64,000 bases of DNA, from contig NZ_JAJOZC010000001.1 in NCBI RefSeq assembly GCF_023701695.1, positions 5,455,894 through 5,519,893 of the forward strand, read 5' to 3'. Shown in pieces: positions 53,891 to 62,567 of this stretch. This DNA comes from Streptomyces sp. RKAG290. GTDB lineage: Bacteria > Actinomycetota > Actinomycetes > Streptomycetales > Streptomycetaceae. Under the pieces are notes generated by a model. That model searched no databases and was not told where the DNA came from. It saw nothing but the letters and a program-made list of their open reading frames with translations. Position 1 is the stretch's first letter. Every line of letters starts with the position of its first letter. A program made the position numbers and the translations under genes.

Positions 53891-55251
53891 TCAGGCCGCC
53901 TCGGGGAGCTCCGAGGCGCTTGGGTATCCGGGGCGTACGCCCAGGTCCGCGAGGATCGCCCCGACGGCGCGACGGGCCGAGGACAGCGCCCCCTGGACCG
54001 TGCTCGTGTCGCGGTGGTCGCCGCACACGTACAGCCCTGCGAGCAGCCGGACCGGGCGTTGCGGGTCGTGCGGAGCCGCCATCGCGGGCACCGCCTCCGG
54101 GTCGTGGTGGACGGCCAGCAGCTCCCAGTCGTCGGTGGGCGTGCCGTGGAGCGCGGCGAGATGGGCGCGGACCGTGCGGTCCAGCTCGGGTGGCGGGGTG
54201 CCCAGCACCGTCGAGCTGATCAGGGTCCGGCCGTGCGGGGCGCGCACCGGGTCCACCTCGCTCATCACCGCGGTGTGCGCGACCGGGCCCGAGCGGTCGG
54301 CGTCCAGCAGCAGTGACGTGCCGGCCGACGGGGGAGCGGGGGCGCTGTGATGGAGCACCGTCACCGGGTGGAAGGCCGGTACCCGCAGGCCGGGCAGCAG
54401 TTCGGCGGCCGCTCCCGCGCCGGTCGCCAACAGCAGTGAGCGGCAGCCCAGTTCGCCGTGCTCCTTGGTGCGGACCGAGGTGATGTCGGCGGCCGTGACG
54501 TGCACACCCGTCCGTACGGTGCCGGGCGGCAGCGCCGCCGCCAGCAGCTCGGGCAGCGTGCCCGAGCCTCCTGAAGGTACGCAGAGCCTGCCGCTCGCAT
54601 AGCTGCGCAGGGCGAGATCGGCGCACCGGCTGGACGTGGTCAGCTCGGGGTCGCTGAGCAGCGCGGTGAGCAGGGGCGGACGAAGCCGTCGAGCGTGCGG
54701 GGGGACAGGCCGCGGCCGGACAGGGCCTCGCGCGCGGTCCGTTCGGGGCGGGCCAGGACCCGGGCCCGGGGGGTGGCGGCGAGGCGGGCCAGTGCGGCGC
54801 CGAGCCTGGCCTCGTCGATCGCCCCGCCCATGGCACCGGTGATGGCTCCGCCACGGGCTCCGCCCAGCTGGGCCCGAGGGGCGCTTGCGAGGGCGCGTGC
54901 TGCCTTGAACGCGCCCCGCGCATTACGCGCGCCCCGGCCGCTCCCCACCTCCCCGGTCCGGTACCGGCGGCCTTCGCTGTGGACGAGCACGCCGGGCGCG
55001 AAGTTCCGCAGGACGAGCCCGTCGAGCCCCGGCGCGGTGTGGAGCTCGGGGTACGAGGTGTTGAGGAGCGGGCCGACCCGGTCGAGCCGGAACCCGTCCA
55101 CCTCGTCGGTCATCATCCGGCCGCCGACCCGCGGGCCGGCTTCCAGGACGCTGACGCTCACTCCCGCGCTGGTCAGTTGGTGGGCCGCTGACAGACCTGC
55201 GATCCCGGCCCCGATGATGACGACGTCCGCGTGGTGTGCCGTGCTGAGCAC
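53891..55251 (-). pseudogene. FAD-dependent amine-oxidase-like protein, frameshifted
   Basis: A protoporphyrinogen-oxidase/amine-oxidase-like flavoprotein. The N-terminus has the dinucleotide fold DVVIIGAGIAGLSAAHQL and GGRMMTDEVDGFRLDRVGP. The frame starting at ATG 55251 stops at 54640, just after FVRPCSPRCSATPS. The neighbouring frame continues sensibly from RPLLTALLSDPELTTSSRCA to the end at 53891 (LLAGLYVCGDHRDTSTVQGA, a C-terminal FAD contact). A missing C in the CGCCCCTG run near 54673-54678 explains the break. A full gene would be about 453 residues. Either real inactivation or a base-call error. Confidence 0.72.
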
Positions 55252-55470
55252 GTGCCCTCCCCGAGTCGGCGCAATAGGTGGGGGCTCTTGCCCTCAACAG
55301 GCCACCGGAATGCGCGAGTTCGCCACGAGGCTAGGAGTGTGGCCGAGTATCGGCGCAGTCGCGCGTACGGGGGCACCGGTGCACGGGGTCGCACGTCCGT
55401 CCGAATTAACCGAACGGCGGGGCTCCTGGGGCGGGAGCGGCCCCGGGTCAATGGCTCGGCGCAGGCCGGT

Positions 55471-56370
55471 TCAGCGCAGTGCCGCGCGGATGGCGGCGTC
55501 GATCCCGGGGAAGGCGAACGCGAACCCGGAGTCCAGCAGCTGTGCCGGCAGCACCCGCTGACTGCCCAGCACATCCTCGGCGAACTCCCCCAGGGCGAGC
55601 CGCAGCGCCGGTGCGGGCGCGGTGACCAGGGTCGGCCGGCGCAGCACCCGGCCCATCGCCGCCGTCACCTGGCCGTTGGTGACGGGGGCGGGGCCGGTCA
55701 GATTCACCGGCCCGGACAGTTCCGGGGTGTCGAGGATGTGTCGCATGGCCGCGATGTGGTCGTGCAGCGCGATGAAGCTCCAGTACTGCCGCCCGCTGCC
55801 CATCCGCCCGCCGAGCCCCGCCCGGAAGAGCGGGAAGAGCCGGCCCCAGGCCCCGCCCTCCCGGGCCACGACCAGTCCGGTGCGGGCGTGCACGGTGCGG
55901 ACCCCGGCCTCCTGCGCCGCGGCCGTGGCCGCTTCCCACTCCACGCAGACCGAGGGCAGGAACCCGTCGCCGGGCGGCGCGCTCTCGTCGACCGCCCGGT
56001 CCCCGGTGTCGCCGTAGAAGCCGATCGCGGAGCCGGACAGCAGTACCTTCGGCGGTACGTCGAGCGAGGCGACGGCCTCCGCGATCGCGGCCGTGCCCAG
56101 CACCCGGCTGTCCCGGATCTCCCGCTTGTACTCCTCGGTCCAGCGGTGGTCGCCCACCCCGGCCCCGGCGAGGTGGACGACGGCGTCGCAGCCCACCAGC
56201 CCGGCCACGTCGACGTATCCGCGCTTCGGGTCCCACTCCACCTCGTCGCCGGACCGGGCCGGGTGCCGGACGAGGCGGACCACCTCGTGTCCGTCGGCCC
56301 GCAGCGAGCCCAGCAGGGCCGCTCCGATGAGTCCGGTCGATCCGGTGACGGCGATACGGGAGCGAAGCAT
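55471..56370 (-). CDS. TIGR01777-type NAD-dependent epimerase/SulA-like protein
   Basis: A 299-residue extended-SDR protein. The NAD site is RIAVTGSTGLIGAALLGSL; the conserved AVVHLAGAGVGDHRWTEEYK follows, then LSGSAIGFYGDTGDRAV and the C-terminal domain SQRVLPAQLLDSGFAFAFPG. I use ATG 56370; one more ATG lies three codons upstream. The family's substrate is unknown. Confidence 0.88.
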   Translation of the reverse strand: MLRSRIAVTGSTGLIGAALLGSLRADGHEVVRLVRHPARSGDEVEWDPKRGYVDVAGLVGCDAVVHLAGAGVGDHRWTEEYKREIRDSRVLGTAAIAEAVASLDVPPKVLLSGSAIGFYGDTGDRAVDESAPPGDGFLPSVCVEWEAATAAAQEAGVRTVHARTGLVVAREGGAWGRLFPLFRAGLGGRMGSGRQYWSFIALHDHIAAMRHILDTPELSGPVNLTGPAPVTNGQVTAAMGRVLRRPTLVTAPAPALRLALGEFAEDVLGSQRVLPAQLLDSGFAFAFPGIDAAIRAALR

Positions 56371-56499
56371 GGTGCCCATCCTGCCGCACAGCCGGCCCGG
56401 GTGCCCGGACCGGCTCACTCGGGCGGCAGGCGCAGGACGTGGCCGAAGTGCGGTGGGGGCGGCTGTGGGCCGTGGCCGGGGCGTGGCACAGTGGCGCGC

Positions 56500-57018
56500 A
56501 TGCCCGCGATATCCATGCCCCCGGTCCGTCCCGCGGGCTTCCCCGACGAGGCCGCTCTCGGCGAACTCGACCGTGCCGGCTGGTCGACCCTGCATGCGGT
56601 GCAGCCACGGCCGCTGCCGCCGTACGCGCCGTTCTTCGACGACCGCCATCGGCCGGAGGACTTCCTGGTGGCCGAGGCGCCGGACGCGGCGGGCGCGGTG
56701 CGGATCGCCGGATACACCAGGCTGGTGCCGCCGTCGCCATTGGCCTGCAACGCGCACGTCCGGCAGATACAGGGCCTCGCCGTGGCCGACTGGGCGCGCG
56801 GCCGCGGACTCGCCAGGGCCCTGCTGAGGGCGGCTTTCGCGGCGGCACGGCAGGACGGCGCGAACCGGATGACCCTGCGGGTGCTCGGGCACAACGCCCC
56901 CGCACGGGCCCTGTACGAGTCGGAGGGGTTCGTCGTCGAGGGCGTGCTGCCCGGCGAGTTCTTCCTGAACGGGCGCTATGCCGACGACGTCCTGATGGGC
57001 CGCCGGCTCGCCCCCTGA
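56500..57018 (+). CDS. GNAT-family N-acetyltransferase
   Basis: A 172-residue acetyltransferase using acetyl-CoA. The CoA-binding motif A is IQGLAVADWARGRGLARALL, followed by ANRMTLRVLGHNAPARALYE and FVVEGVLPGEF. ATG 56500 has no convincing ribosome binding site and may be leaderless. It is divergent from the TIGR01777 gene. Substrate unknown. Confidence 0.87.
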   Translation: MPAISMPPVRPAGFPDEAALGELDRAGWSTLHAVQPRPLPPYAPFFDDRHRPEDFLVAEAPDAAGAVRIAGYTRLVPPSPLACNAHVRQIQGLAVADWARGRGLARALLRAAFAAARQDGANRMTLRVLGHNAPARALYESEGFVVEGVLPGEFFLNGRYADDVLMGRRLAP

Positions 57019-57100
57019 CCACCCCTGCATCCGGGCCTGCGCGGCCGGCCAGGACGGCGTCCGGTCGATGACGCCCGCGCCGGCCGGGGTGCGGGTGGCC

Positions 57101-57622
57101 TCACTCGGCGCCGAACCGCTGCCACAGGGCGGGCAGCCGGGCCGCCAGGGCCGCGTCGTCCTCGAAGCTGAAGGGCGATCCCTCCGGCTCGGCGGGCTGG
57201 GGCGGCAACCCGAGATCCGGCGCGACCACCCCGGTGAGCTGCTCGTACGCCTCGTCGGCGGAGTAGCCCAGCTCCTCGGCGTCCCCGTCCAGTTCCTCGT
57301 CGAAGTCGTCAAGGAGCTCGGCGAGGCTGTCCGGATCGTGCACGGCGCCCTCGAAGACCTCCCGCCCCTGGCCGATCAGCCAGCAGCGGAAGTAGTCGAA
57401 GGCATCGTCGCTCGCCCCGCCGAGGAGAACGGCGGCGGCGCCCCACAGGTCCCAGCTGTACGCACGGTTGTAGCGGGCCTCGAAGTGCCGGGCGAAGTCC
57501 AGCACGGAGTCGGGATCGAGCTGCACCAGCCGTTCGACGAGCAGGTCGGCGTGGTCCTCGGGGTCGCCGTCGGCGGCCTCGCGGGTGCTGTCGATGATCT
57601 CCCAGAATTCCGTCTCGTCCAT
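57101..57622 (-). CDS. DUF4240 protein
   Basis: A 173-residue acidic cytosolic protein. Family hallmarks: MDETEFWEIIDSTREAA at the N-terminus and YNRAYSWDLWGAAAVLLGGA, FDYFRCWLIGQG and FEGAVHDPDSLAELL later. ATG 57622 chosen; a GTG at 57670 would add an unlikely extension. Role unknown. Confidence 0.85.
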   Translation of the reverse strand: MDETEFWEIIDSTREAADGDPEDHADLLVERLVQLDPDSVLDFARHFEARYNRAYSWDLWGAAAVLLGGASDDAFDYFRCWLIGQGREVFEGAVHDPDSLAELLDDFDEELDGDAEELGYSADEAYEQLTGVVAPDLGLPPQPAEPEGSPFSFEDDAALAARLPALWQRFGAE

Positions 57623-57682
57623 CACGGGTCCAGCATCTGCCTTGACGGCAGGCGACGCACGCGGAGACACGGAATTGAAGCC

Positions 57683-58660
57683 TTAGAGGGGACGCCCGTA
57701 GAGCTCGTGCAGACGTTCGGCCGTGGCGGCGAAGCGGGTCCGCAGGGCGGGCGGCTCCAGGACCTCCAACTCCGGCCCCAGGGTGAGCAGCTGGCCGTAG
57801 GCGACGTCCAGGGATTCGACCGCCAGGGTGACCGTGACCCATCCGTCGGCCCCGGGCGGGCCGGCCGCGTCCAGGGCGTCCCGGGCGGCGACGCGGTCCA
57901 CGGTGTGCGGGAGCCGGTGCACCGCCGTGGCGGAGAGCCGCAGTGTGACCTCGGCACGCAGGATCGACCGGGCTAACTGCGCCGCGCGTGCGTCCCAGAA
58001 GCCCGGCAGATCGAAGCTCTCGTCCCGCACGAACCGGGTGTCCGACACGCTGACGGCCGTGAACCGGTCGATCCGGTAAACCCGGAAGTCGTCCGCCGCG
58101 CGGGCGCAGAGGTACCAGACCCCGGCCTTCAGGACGAGCCCGTACGGTGCCAGCTCCCGCTCCGACTCGGCGTCCTGCCCTGCCCGCCGGTACCTGGCCA
58201 GCACCGTCCGGTCGTCCCACACCGCCTCGGCGACGGCGGGCAGCAGTCCGGGGGTGGCCGGCTCCTGGTACCAGCCGGGTGCGTCCAGGTGGAAACGCTG
58301 GGAGGCGCTGGCGGAGGCGTCCCGGAGAGAGGGGAGGAGGGCCGCCGACACCTTCAGCCGGGCGGCGGACGCGGCGTCCTCCAGGCCCATCTCGCGCAGG
58401 GCGGAGGGCAGACCGGAGAGGAAGAGGGCCTCGGCCTCGTCACGGGCCAGGCCGGTGAGCCGGGTGCGGTACCCGCCGACGAGCCGGTAGCCGCCCGCCC
58501 GCCCCGCTCGCGTAGACCGGTACGCCGGCCTCGGAGAGCGCCTGGGCGTCCCGGGTGACGGTCCGCTCCGAGACCTCCAGCTCCTGGGCGAGCTCGGCGG
58601 CGGTCATGGTGGGCGGGACTGCAGGAGCAGCACCATTCTGATCAGCCGGGCAGCGCGCAT
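57683..58660 (-). pseudogene. HTH/WYL-domain (YafY-type) regulator, frameshifted twice
   Basis: A DeoR-like HTH plus WYL regulator. Translation from ATG 58660 gives MRAARLIRMVLLLQSRPP and stops. One base later the HTH continues in another frame (MTAAELAQELEVSERTVTRD, then AQALSEAGVPVYA). A second shift in the GGGGCGGGCGGGCGG tract near 58495-58508 returns to the frame holding GYRLVGGYRTRLTGLARDEA and the WYL domain (APYGLVLKAGVWYLCARAAD, VYRIDRF) to 57683. Both breaks are in C/G runs. Relatives sense ligands or nucleic acids and often act on neighbouring genes. Sequence error is the simplest cause. Confidence 0.75.
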
Positions 58661-58711
58661 GCGGCCATTGTGGCCGCGGGTGGGGTGCGTGTCCCTCGGG
58701 CCCGGGAGCGG

Positions 58712-58845
58712 TGGCCTCAAACGCTGGCCGGGCTGGGTACGGCCTCAAGCGCCGGCCGGGCTTGAAGGTGGCCTCAAACGCCGGCCGGGCTTGAAAGGTG
58801 GCCTCAAGCGCCGGCCGGGCTGGGTTTGGCCGGCGATTGAGGCCG
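58712..58845. repeat. Tandem array of ~29-bp GGCCTCAA-GCCGGCCGGGCTTGA units
   Basis: Four imperfect direct units starting at about 58713, 58741, 58770 and 58800, each built on GCCTCAAACGCCGGCCGGGC followed by TTGA or TGGG, plus one inverted unit GGCCGGCGATTGAGGCC at 58829-58845. It lies just after the aceE stop and upstream of the WYL gene. Part of the same family as 1330-1385. It may act as a terminator for aceE or be an unstable repeat. Confidence 0.75.
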
Positions 58846-58855
58846 GATGGTGCTG

Positions 58856-61525
58856 TCAGAGCCCGTAGCGCTCGCGGGCTTCCTTGACCGCCGACGCGGG
58901 TACCTCGCCGCGTCGGGCCAGCTGGGCCAGGGCCGCGACCGTGACCGACTGGGCGTCGACGCCGAAGTGGCGGCGGGCCGCCTCGCGGGTGTCCGAGATG
59001 CCGAAGCCGTCCGTACCGAGCGAGGACCAGTCCTGCGGCACCCACTGGCTTATCTGGTCCGGCACCGCGCGCATCCAGTCGCTGACCGCGAGGACCGGAC
59101 CCGGTGCGCCCTCGAGCGCCTGGGTCACGTACGGCACCCGCTGCTCACCGCGCAGCAGCGCCTCGTCGCACTCCAGCGCCTCCCGGCGCAGCTCGCCCCA
59201 CGAGGTGGCGGACCAGACGTCGGCCGTGACACCCCAGTCCGCGGCCAGCAGTTCCTGGGCCTCCAGGGCCCAGTGGATCGCCGTACCGGACGCCATCAGC
59301 TGCAGGCGCGGCGCGTCCGCCTGCGCGGGCGTGCCCTCCTTGAAGCGGTAGAGGCCCTTGAGGATGCCCTCCTCGATGCCCTCCGGCATCGCGGGCTGCG
59401 GCTTCGGCTCGTTGTAGACCGTCAGGTAGTAGAAGACGTCCTCGGCGTCGGGGCCGTACATCCGGCGCAGACCGTCCTGGACGATCACCGCGATCTCGTA
59501 CGCGAACGCCGGGTCGTAGTTGAGCGACGCCGGGTTCGTGGACGCGATCAGGTGCGAGTGGCCGTCCGCGTGCTGGAGGCCCTCGCCCGTCAGGGTCGTA
59601 CGGCCCGCCGTGGCGCCGATCACGAAGCCGCGGCCCATCTGGTCGCCGAGCTGCCAGAACTGGTCGCCCGTGCGCTGCCAGCCGAACATCGAGTAGAAGA
59701 TGTAGAACGGGATCATCGGCTCGCCGTGCGTCGCGTACGACGTGGACGCGGCGATGAAGTCGGCCATCGCGCCGGCCTCGGTGATGCCCTCGTTGAGGAC
59801 CTGACCGTCCTTGGCTTCCTTGTAGTACATCAGCTGGTCGCGGTCGACCGGGTCGTACGTCTGGCCCAGCGGCGAGTAGATGCCGGCCGACGGGAACAGC
59901 GCCTCCATACCGAAGGTGCGGGCCTCGTCCGGGACGATCGGGACCCAGCGCTTGCCGGTCTCCTTGTCCCGCATCAGGTCCTTGGCCAGGCGGACGAACG
60001 CCATCGTGGTGGCCAGCTCCTGCTTGCCGGAGCCCTTCTTCAGCGCGGCGAACGCGCGCTCCTCGGGCGCGGGCAGCGCGACGGCGTGCACCCGGCGGGC
60101 CGGGGCGGGGCCGCCGAGCGCGGCACGGCGCTCCTGGAGGTAGCGGACCTCGGCGGAGTCGGCGCCCGGGTGACCGTAGGGCACCAGGCCCTCGTCCAGT
60201 TTCGAGTCCGGGATCGGCAGGTCCAGCAGGTCGCGCATGGCGCGGAACTGCTTGCCGTCCAGCTTCTTCATCTGGTGGTTGGCGTTGCGCGACTCGAAGC
60301 CGGCGCCGAGCGTGTAGCCCTTCACCGTCTGCGCGAGGATCACGGTCGGCGCGCCCTTGTGCTCGACCGCCGCCTTGTACGCCGCGTACACCTTGCGGGC
60401 CTCGTGGCCACCGCGCGAGGTGTGGAAGCACTCGGCGATCTTCGCGTCGGTGAGCAGCTTCGCCAGCTCGACGAGCGCGGGCTCGGCGCCGAAGAAGTGC
60501 TCACGGATGTAGGCGACGTCGCGGGTGGCGTACGTCTGGAACTGCGCGTCCGGGACCTCCCGGAGCCGGCGCACCAGCGCACCCGTGGTGTCGAGCTGGA
60601 AGAGCTCGTCCCAGGCGTTGCCCCAGAGCGTCTTGACGACGTTCCAGCCGGCGCCCCGGAACGCGCCCTCGAGCTCCTGGACCACGCGGAAGTTGGCGCG
60701 GACCGGACCGTCGAGGCGCTGCAGGTTGCAGTTGATGACGAAGGTCAGGTTGTCGAGCTGCTCACGCGCCGCGAGGGCGAGGGCCGCGGTCGACTCGGGC
60801 TCGTCCATCTCGCCGTCGCCCAGGAAGGCCCAGACGTGCGAGTTCGACGTGTCCTTGATGTTGCGGTTGGTCAGGTAACGGTTGAAGCGCGCCTGGTAGA
60901 CGGCCGAGAGCGGGCCGAGGCCCATCGACACGGTGGGGAACTCCCACAGCCAGGGCAGCCGCCGCGGGTGCGGGTAGGACGGCAGGCCCTCGCCGCCCGC
61001 CTCCTGGCGGAAGTTGTCGAGCTGCTGCTCGCTGATCCGGCCGTCCAGGAAGGCGCGGGCGTAGATGCCGGGGGAGGCGTGGCCCTGGATGTACAGCTGG
61101 TCGCCGGAGCCGTCCCCCTCCTTGCCGCGGAAGAAGTGGTTGAAGCCGGTCTCGTACAGCCAGGCCGCCGAGGCGAACGTGGCGATGTGGCCGCCGACGC
61201 CGAAGCGGGAGCCACGGGTGACCATCGCGGCCGCGTTCCAGCGGTTCCAGGCGGTGATCTTGGATTCCATCTCCAGGTCACCGTCGAAGTCGGGCTCCGC
61301 GGCGGTGGGGATGGAGTTGACGTAATCGGTCTCCAGCAGCTTGGGCAGCGCGAGACCGGTGCCCTCGGCGTGCTGGAGCGAGCGGCGCATCAGATACGCG
61401 GCGCGGTGCGGGCCTGCGGCCTTGGTGACGGCATCCAGGGAGGCCGCCCATTCGGCGGTCTCCTCGGGGTCGCGGTCCGGGAGCTGGTCGAGCTCGCTCG
61501 GAAGCTTTCCAACGGGGTCGGTCAT
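58856..61525 (-). CDS. aceE: Pyruvate dehydrogenase E1 component (homodimeric type)
   Basis: An 889-residue thiamine-diphosphate enzyme that decarboxylates pyruvate and passes acetyl to the E2 lipoyl domain. Conserved regions include HIATFASAAWLYETGFNHFF, the cofactor-binding GDGEMDEPESTAALALAARE, NLTFVINCNLQRLDG, and NEGITEAGAMADFIAASTSY. The length is normal for the AceE type. ATG 61525 with GAAGG upstream. On the same strand as the GntR gene and the E2 gene. The catalytic partners E2 and lipoamide dehydrogenase are expected nearby or elsewhere. Confidence 0.97.
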   Translation of the reverse strand: MTDPVGKLPSELDQLPDRDPEETAEWAASLDAVTKAAGPHRAAYLMRRSLQHAEGTGLALPKLLETDYVNSIPTAAEPDFDGDLEMESKITAWNRWNAAAMVTRGSRFGVGGHIATFASAAWLYETGFNHFFRGKEGDGSGDQLYIQGHASPGIYARAFLDGRISEQQLDNFRQEAGGEGLPSYPHPRRLPWLWEFPTVSMGLGPLSAVYQARFNRYLTNRNIKDTSNSHVWAFLGDGEMDEPESTAALALAAREQLDNLTFVINCNLQRLDGPVRANFRVVQELEGAFRGAGWNVVKTLWGNAWDELFQLDTTGALVRRLREVPDAQFQTYATRDVAYIREHFFGAEPALVELAKLLTDAKIAECFHTSRGGHEARKVYAAYKAAVEHKGAPTVILAQTVKGYTLGAGFESRNANHQMKKLDGKQFRAMRDLLDLPIPDSKLDEGLVPYGHPGADSAEVRYLQERRAALGGPAPARRVHAVALPAPEERAFAALKKGSGKQELATTMAFVRLAKDLMRDKETGKRWVPIVPDEARTFGMEALFPSAGIYSPLGQTYDPVDRDQLMYYKEAKDGQVLNEGITEAGAMADFIAASTSYATHGEPMIPFYIFYSMFGWQRTGDQFWQLGDQMGRGFVIGATAGRTTLTGEGLQHADGHSHLIASTNPASLNYDPAFAYEIAVIVQDGLRRMYGPDAEDVFYYLTVYNEPKPQPAMPEGIEEGILKGLYRFKEGTPAQADAPRLQLMASGTAIHWALEAQELLAADWGVTADVWSATSWGELRREALECDEALLRGEQRVPYVTQALEGAPGPVLAVSDWMRAVPDQISQWVPQDWSSLGTDGFGISDTREAARRHFGVDAQSVTVAALAQLARRGEVPASAVKEARERYGL

Positions 61526-61610
61526 AATCGCCGCCTTCCGGTGAGGAGGGGGGTGGAGAAGTCCCTGACTGGCAGGACAGGGCGATGGGGCCGGTGGGCC
61601 CGCGGAGTGA

Positions 61611-61640
61611 ACTGTAAGTCGCCGATCGATGATCGATCAA
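61611..61640 (-). promoter_or_regulatory. aceE promoter with palindrome in the spacer
   Basis: On the minus strand: -35 TTGATC (complement of 61635-61640), 18-bp spacer, -10 TACAGT (complement of 61611-61616), about 85 bp upstream of the aceE ATG. The spacer and -35 hold GATCGATgATCGATC (61624-61638), a palindrome around one base, so a bound repressor would block RNA polymerase. The GntR protein next door is a natural candidate, but its own promoter has a different palindrome. Confidence 0.55.
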
Positions 61641-61730
61641 AGGGTGAAGGGCAAAACTTCTCGATATGAAGAAAAGTGGCATGCGGTGCCGCGAAACGGG
61701 GCACGGAGTGACGGGATTAATCAGATAAAA

Positions 61731-61760
61731 GGGGCGCTCGCCTGCACAGGCGAGCGCCCC
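61731..61760 (-). terminator. Factor-independent terminator of the GntR gene
   Basis: Stem of 14 bp, GGGGCGCTCGCCTG (61731-61744) with its complement at 61747-61760. On the minus strand the stem is followed by TTTTATC, a T tract, so it fits a classical terminator reading from the GntR gene. Confidence 0.9.
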
Positions 61761-61793
61761 TCACGACAGATGCGTACCTGCCCGGTACCGGGG

Positions 61794-62417
61794 TCAGGCG
61801 CGCGGCGCGCAGCCGAGCACATGGGCCTTGACCAGCACACCGATGTCCGGGTCCTTGCGCAGGAACGCCTCGATCAGCGCCTCGTGCTCCTCGGCGTACG
61901 ACTTCTGCACCGTGCCCAGCCAGCGGATCGAGAGGGCCGTGAACACCTCGATGCCCAGCCCCTCCCAGGTGTGCAGCAGCACGGCGTTGCCCGCCGCCCG
62001 GACCATCTCGCGGTGGAAACCGACCGTGTGGCGCACCTGCGCCTCGCCGTCGGCCAGCCGGTCCGCCTCGTACAGCGCCGTCACGTGGGGCGCGAGCAGC
62101 GAGCAGTCCTCGCCGAGGCCGGGGGCCGCCAGTTCGGCCGCGATCTGCTCCAGACCGGCCCGGACCGGGTAGCTCTCCTCCAGGTCGGCCGCGGTGAGAT
62201 TGCGGACCCGTACGCCCTTGTTGGGCGCCGACTCGATCAGCCGGAGCGTCTCCAGCTCCCGCAGTGCCTCGCGCACGGGCGTCTGGCTGACCTCCAGCTC
62301 GGTGGCGATGCGGCGCTCCACGATCCGCTCACCCGGCTTCCAGCGCCCGCTGACGATCCCGTCTACGATGTGCTCGCGGATCTGTTCGCGCAGCGAGTGG
62401 ACGACGGGCGGGGTCAT
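61794..62417 (-). CDS. GntR-family (FCD) transcriptional regulator
   Basis: A 207-residue regulator. The N-terminal winged helix is PGERIVERRIATELEVSQTP followed by VREALRELETLRLIESAPN, and the remainder is an FCD-type helical ligand domain with conserved ESYPVRAGLEQIAAELA. ATG 62417 with AAGGAG upstream. It sits between aceE and the E2 gene, so control of pyruvate or acyl-CoA metabolism is likely, and its own promoter has TGTCTAGACA. Confidence 0.9.
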   Translation of the reverse strand: MTPPVVHSLREQIREHIVDGIVSGRWKPGERIVERRIATELEVSQTPVREALRELETLRLIESAPNKGVRVRNLTAADLEESYPVRAGLEQIAAELAAPGLGEDCSLLAPHVTALYEADRLADGEAQVRHTVGFHREMVRAAGNAVLLHTWEGLGIEVFTALSIRWLGTVQKSYAEEHEALIEAFLRKDPDIGVLVKAHVLGCAPRA

Positions 62418-62483
62418 GTGGGGCTCCTTCGGGGCAAACCGGTGCTGCCTGCACCCACCCCCGCTGCCGGGGGCGACCGGTGG

Positions 62484-62493
62484 TGTCTAGACA
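62484..62493 (-). promoter_or_regulatory. GntR-type operator palindrome upstream of the GntR gene
   Basis: Perfect 10-bp palindrome TGTCTAGACA; with its flank it reads TTGTCTAGACA on the minus strand, resembling FadR-type GntR sites (TnGTnnnACnA). It lies 67 bp before the GntR ATG. Autoregulation is inferred. Confidence 0.55.
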
Positions 62494-62498
62494 ATACG

Positions 62499-62540
62499 GC
62501 GGCGCCCCCGTCCAGGGAGTGTTCCGGACGGGGGCGCCGC
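62499..62540 (-). terminator. Terminator of the E2 gene
   Basis: GCGGCGCCCCCGTCC (62499-62513) and its complement (62526-62540) with a 12-nt loop, beginning 28 bp past the E2 stop codon on the minus strand. Confidence 0.8.
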
Positions 62541-62567
62541 TGGTGAGGCTGGTTACAACTGTGGTGC

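Noticed and set aside
58847..61669. A 940-codon open frame on the plus strand antisense to aceE
   Set aside because: It is the mirror of strong third-position G+C bias in aceE. It has no recognisable domains and is rich in Arg, Val and Gly as such shadows are.
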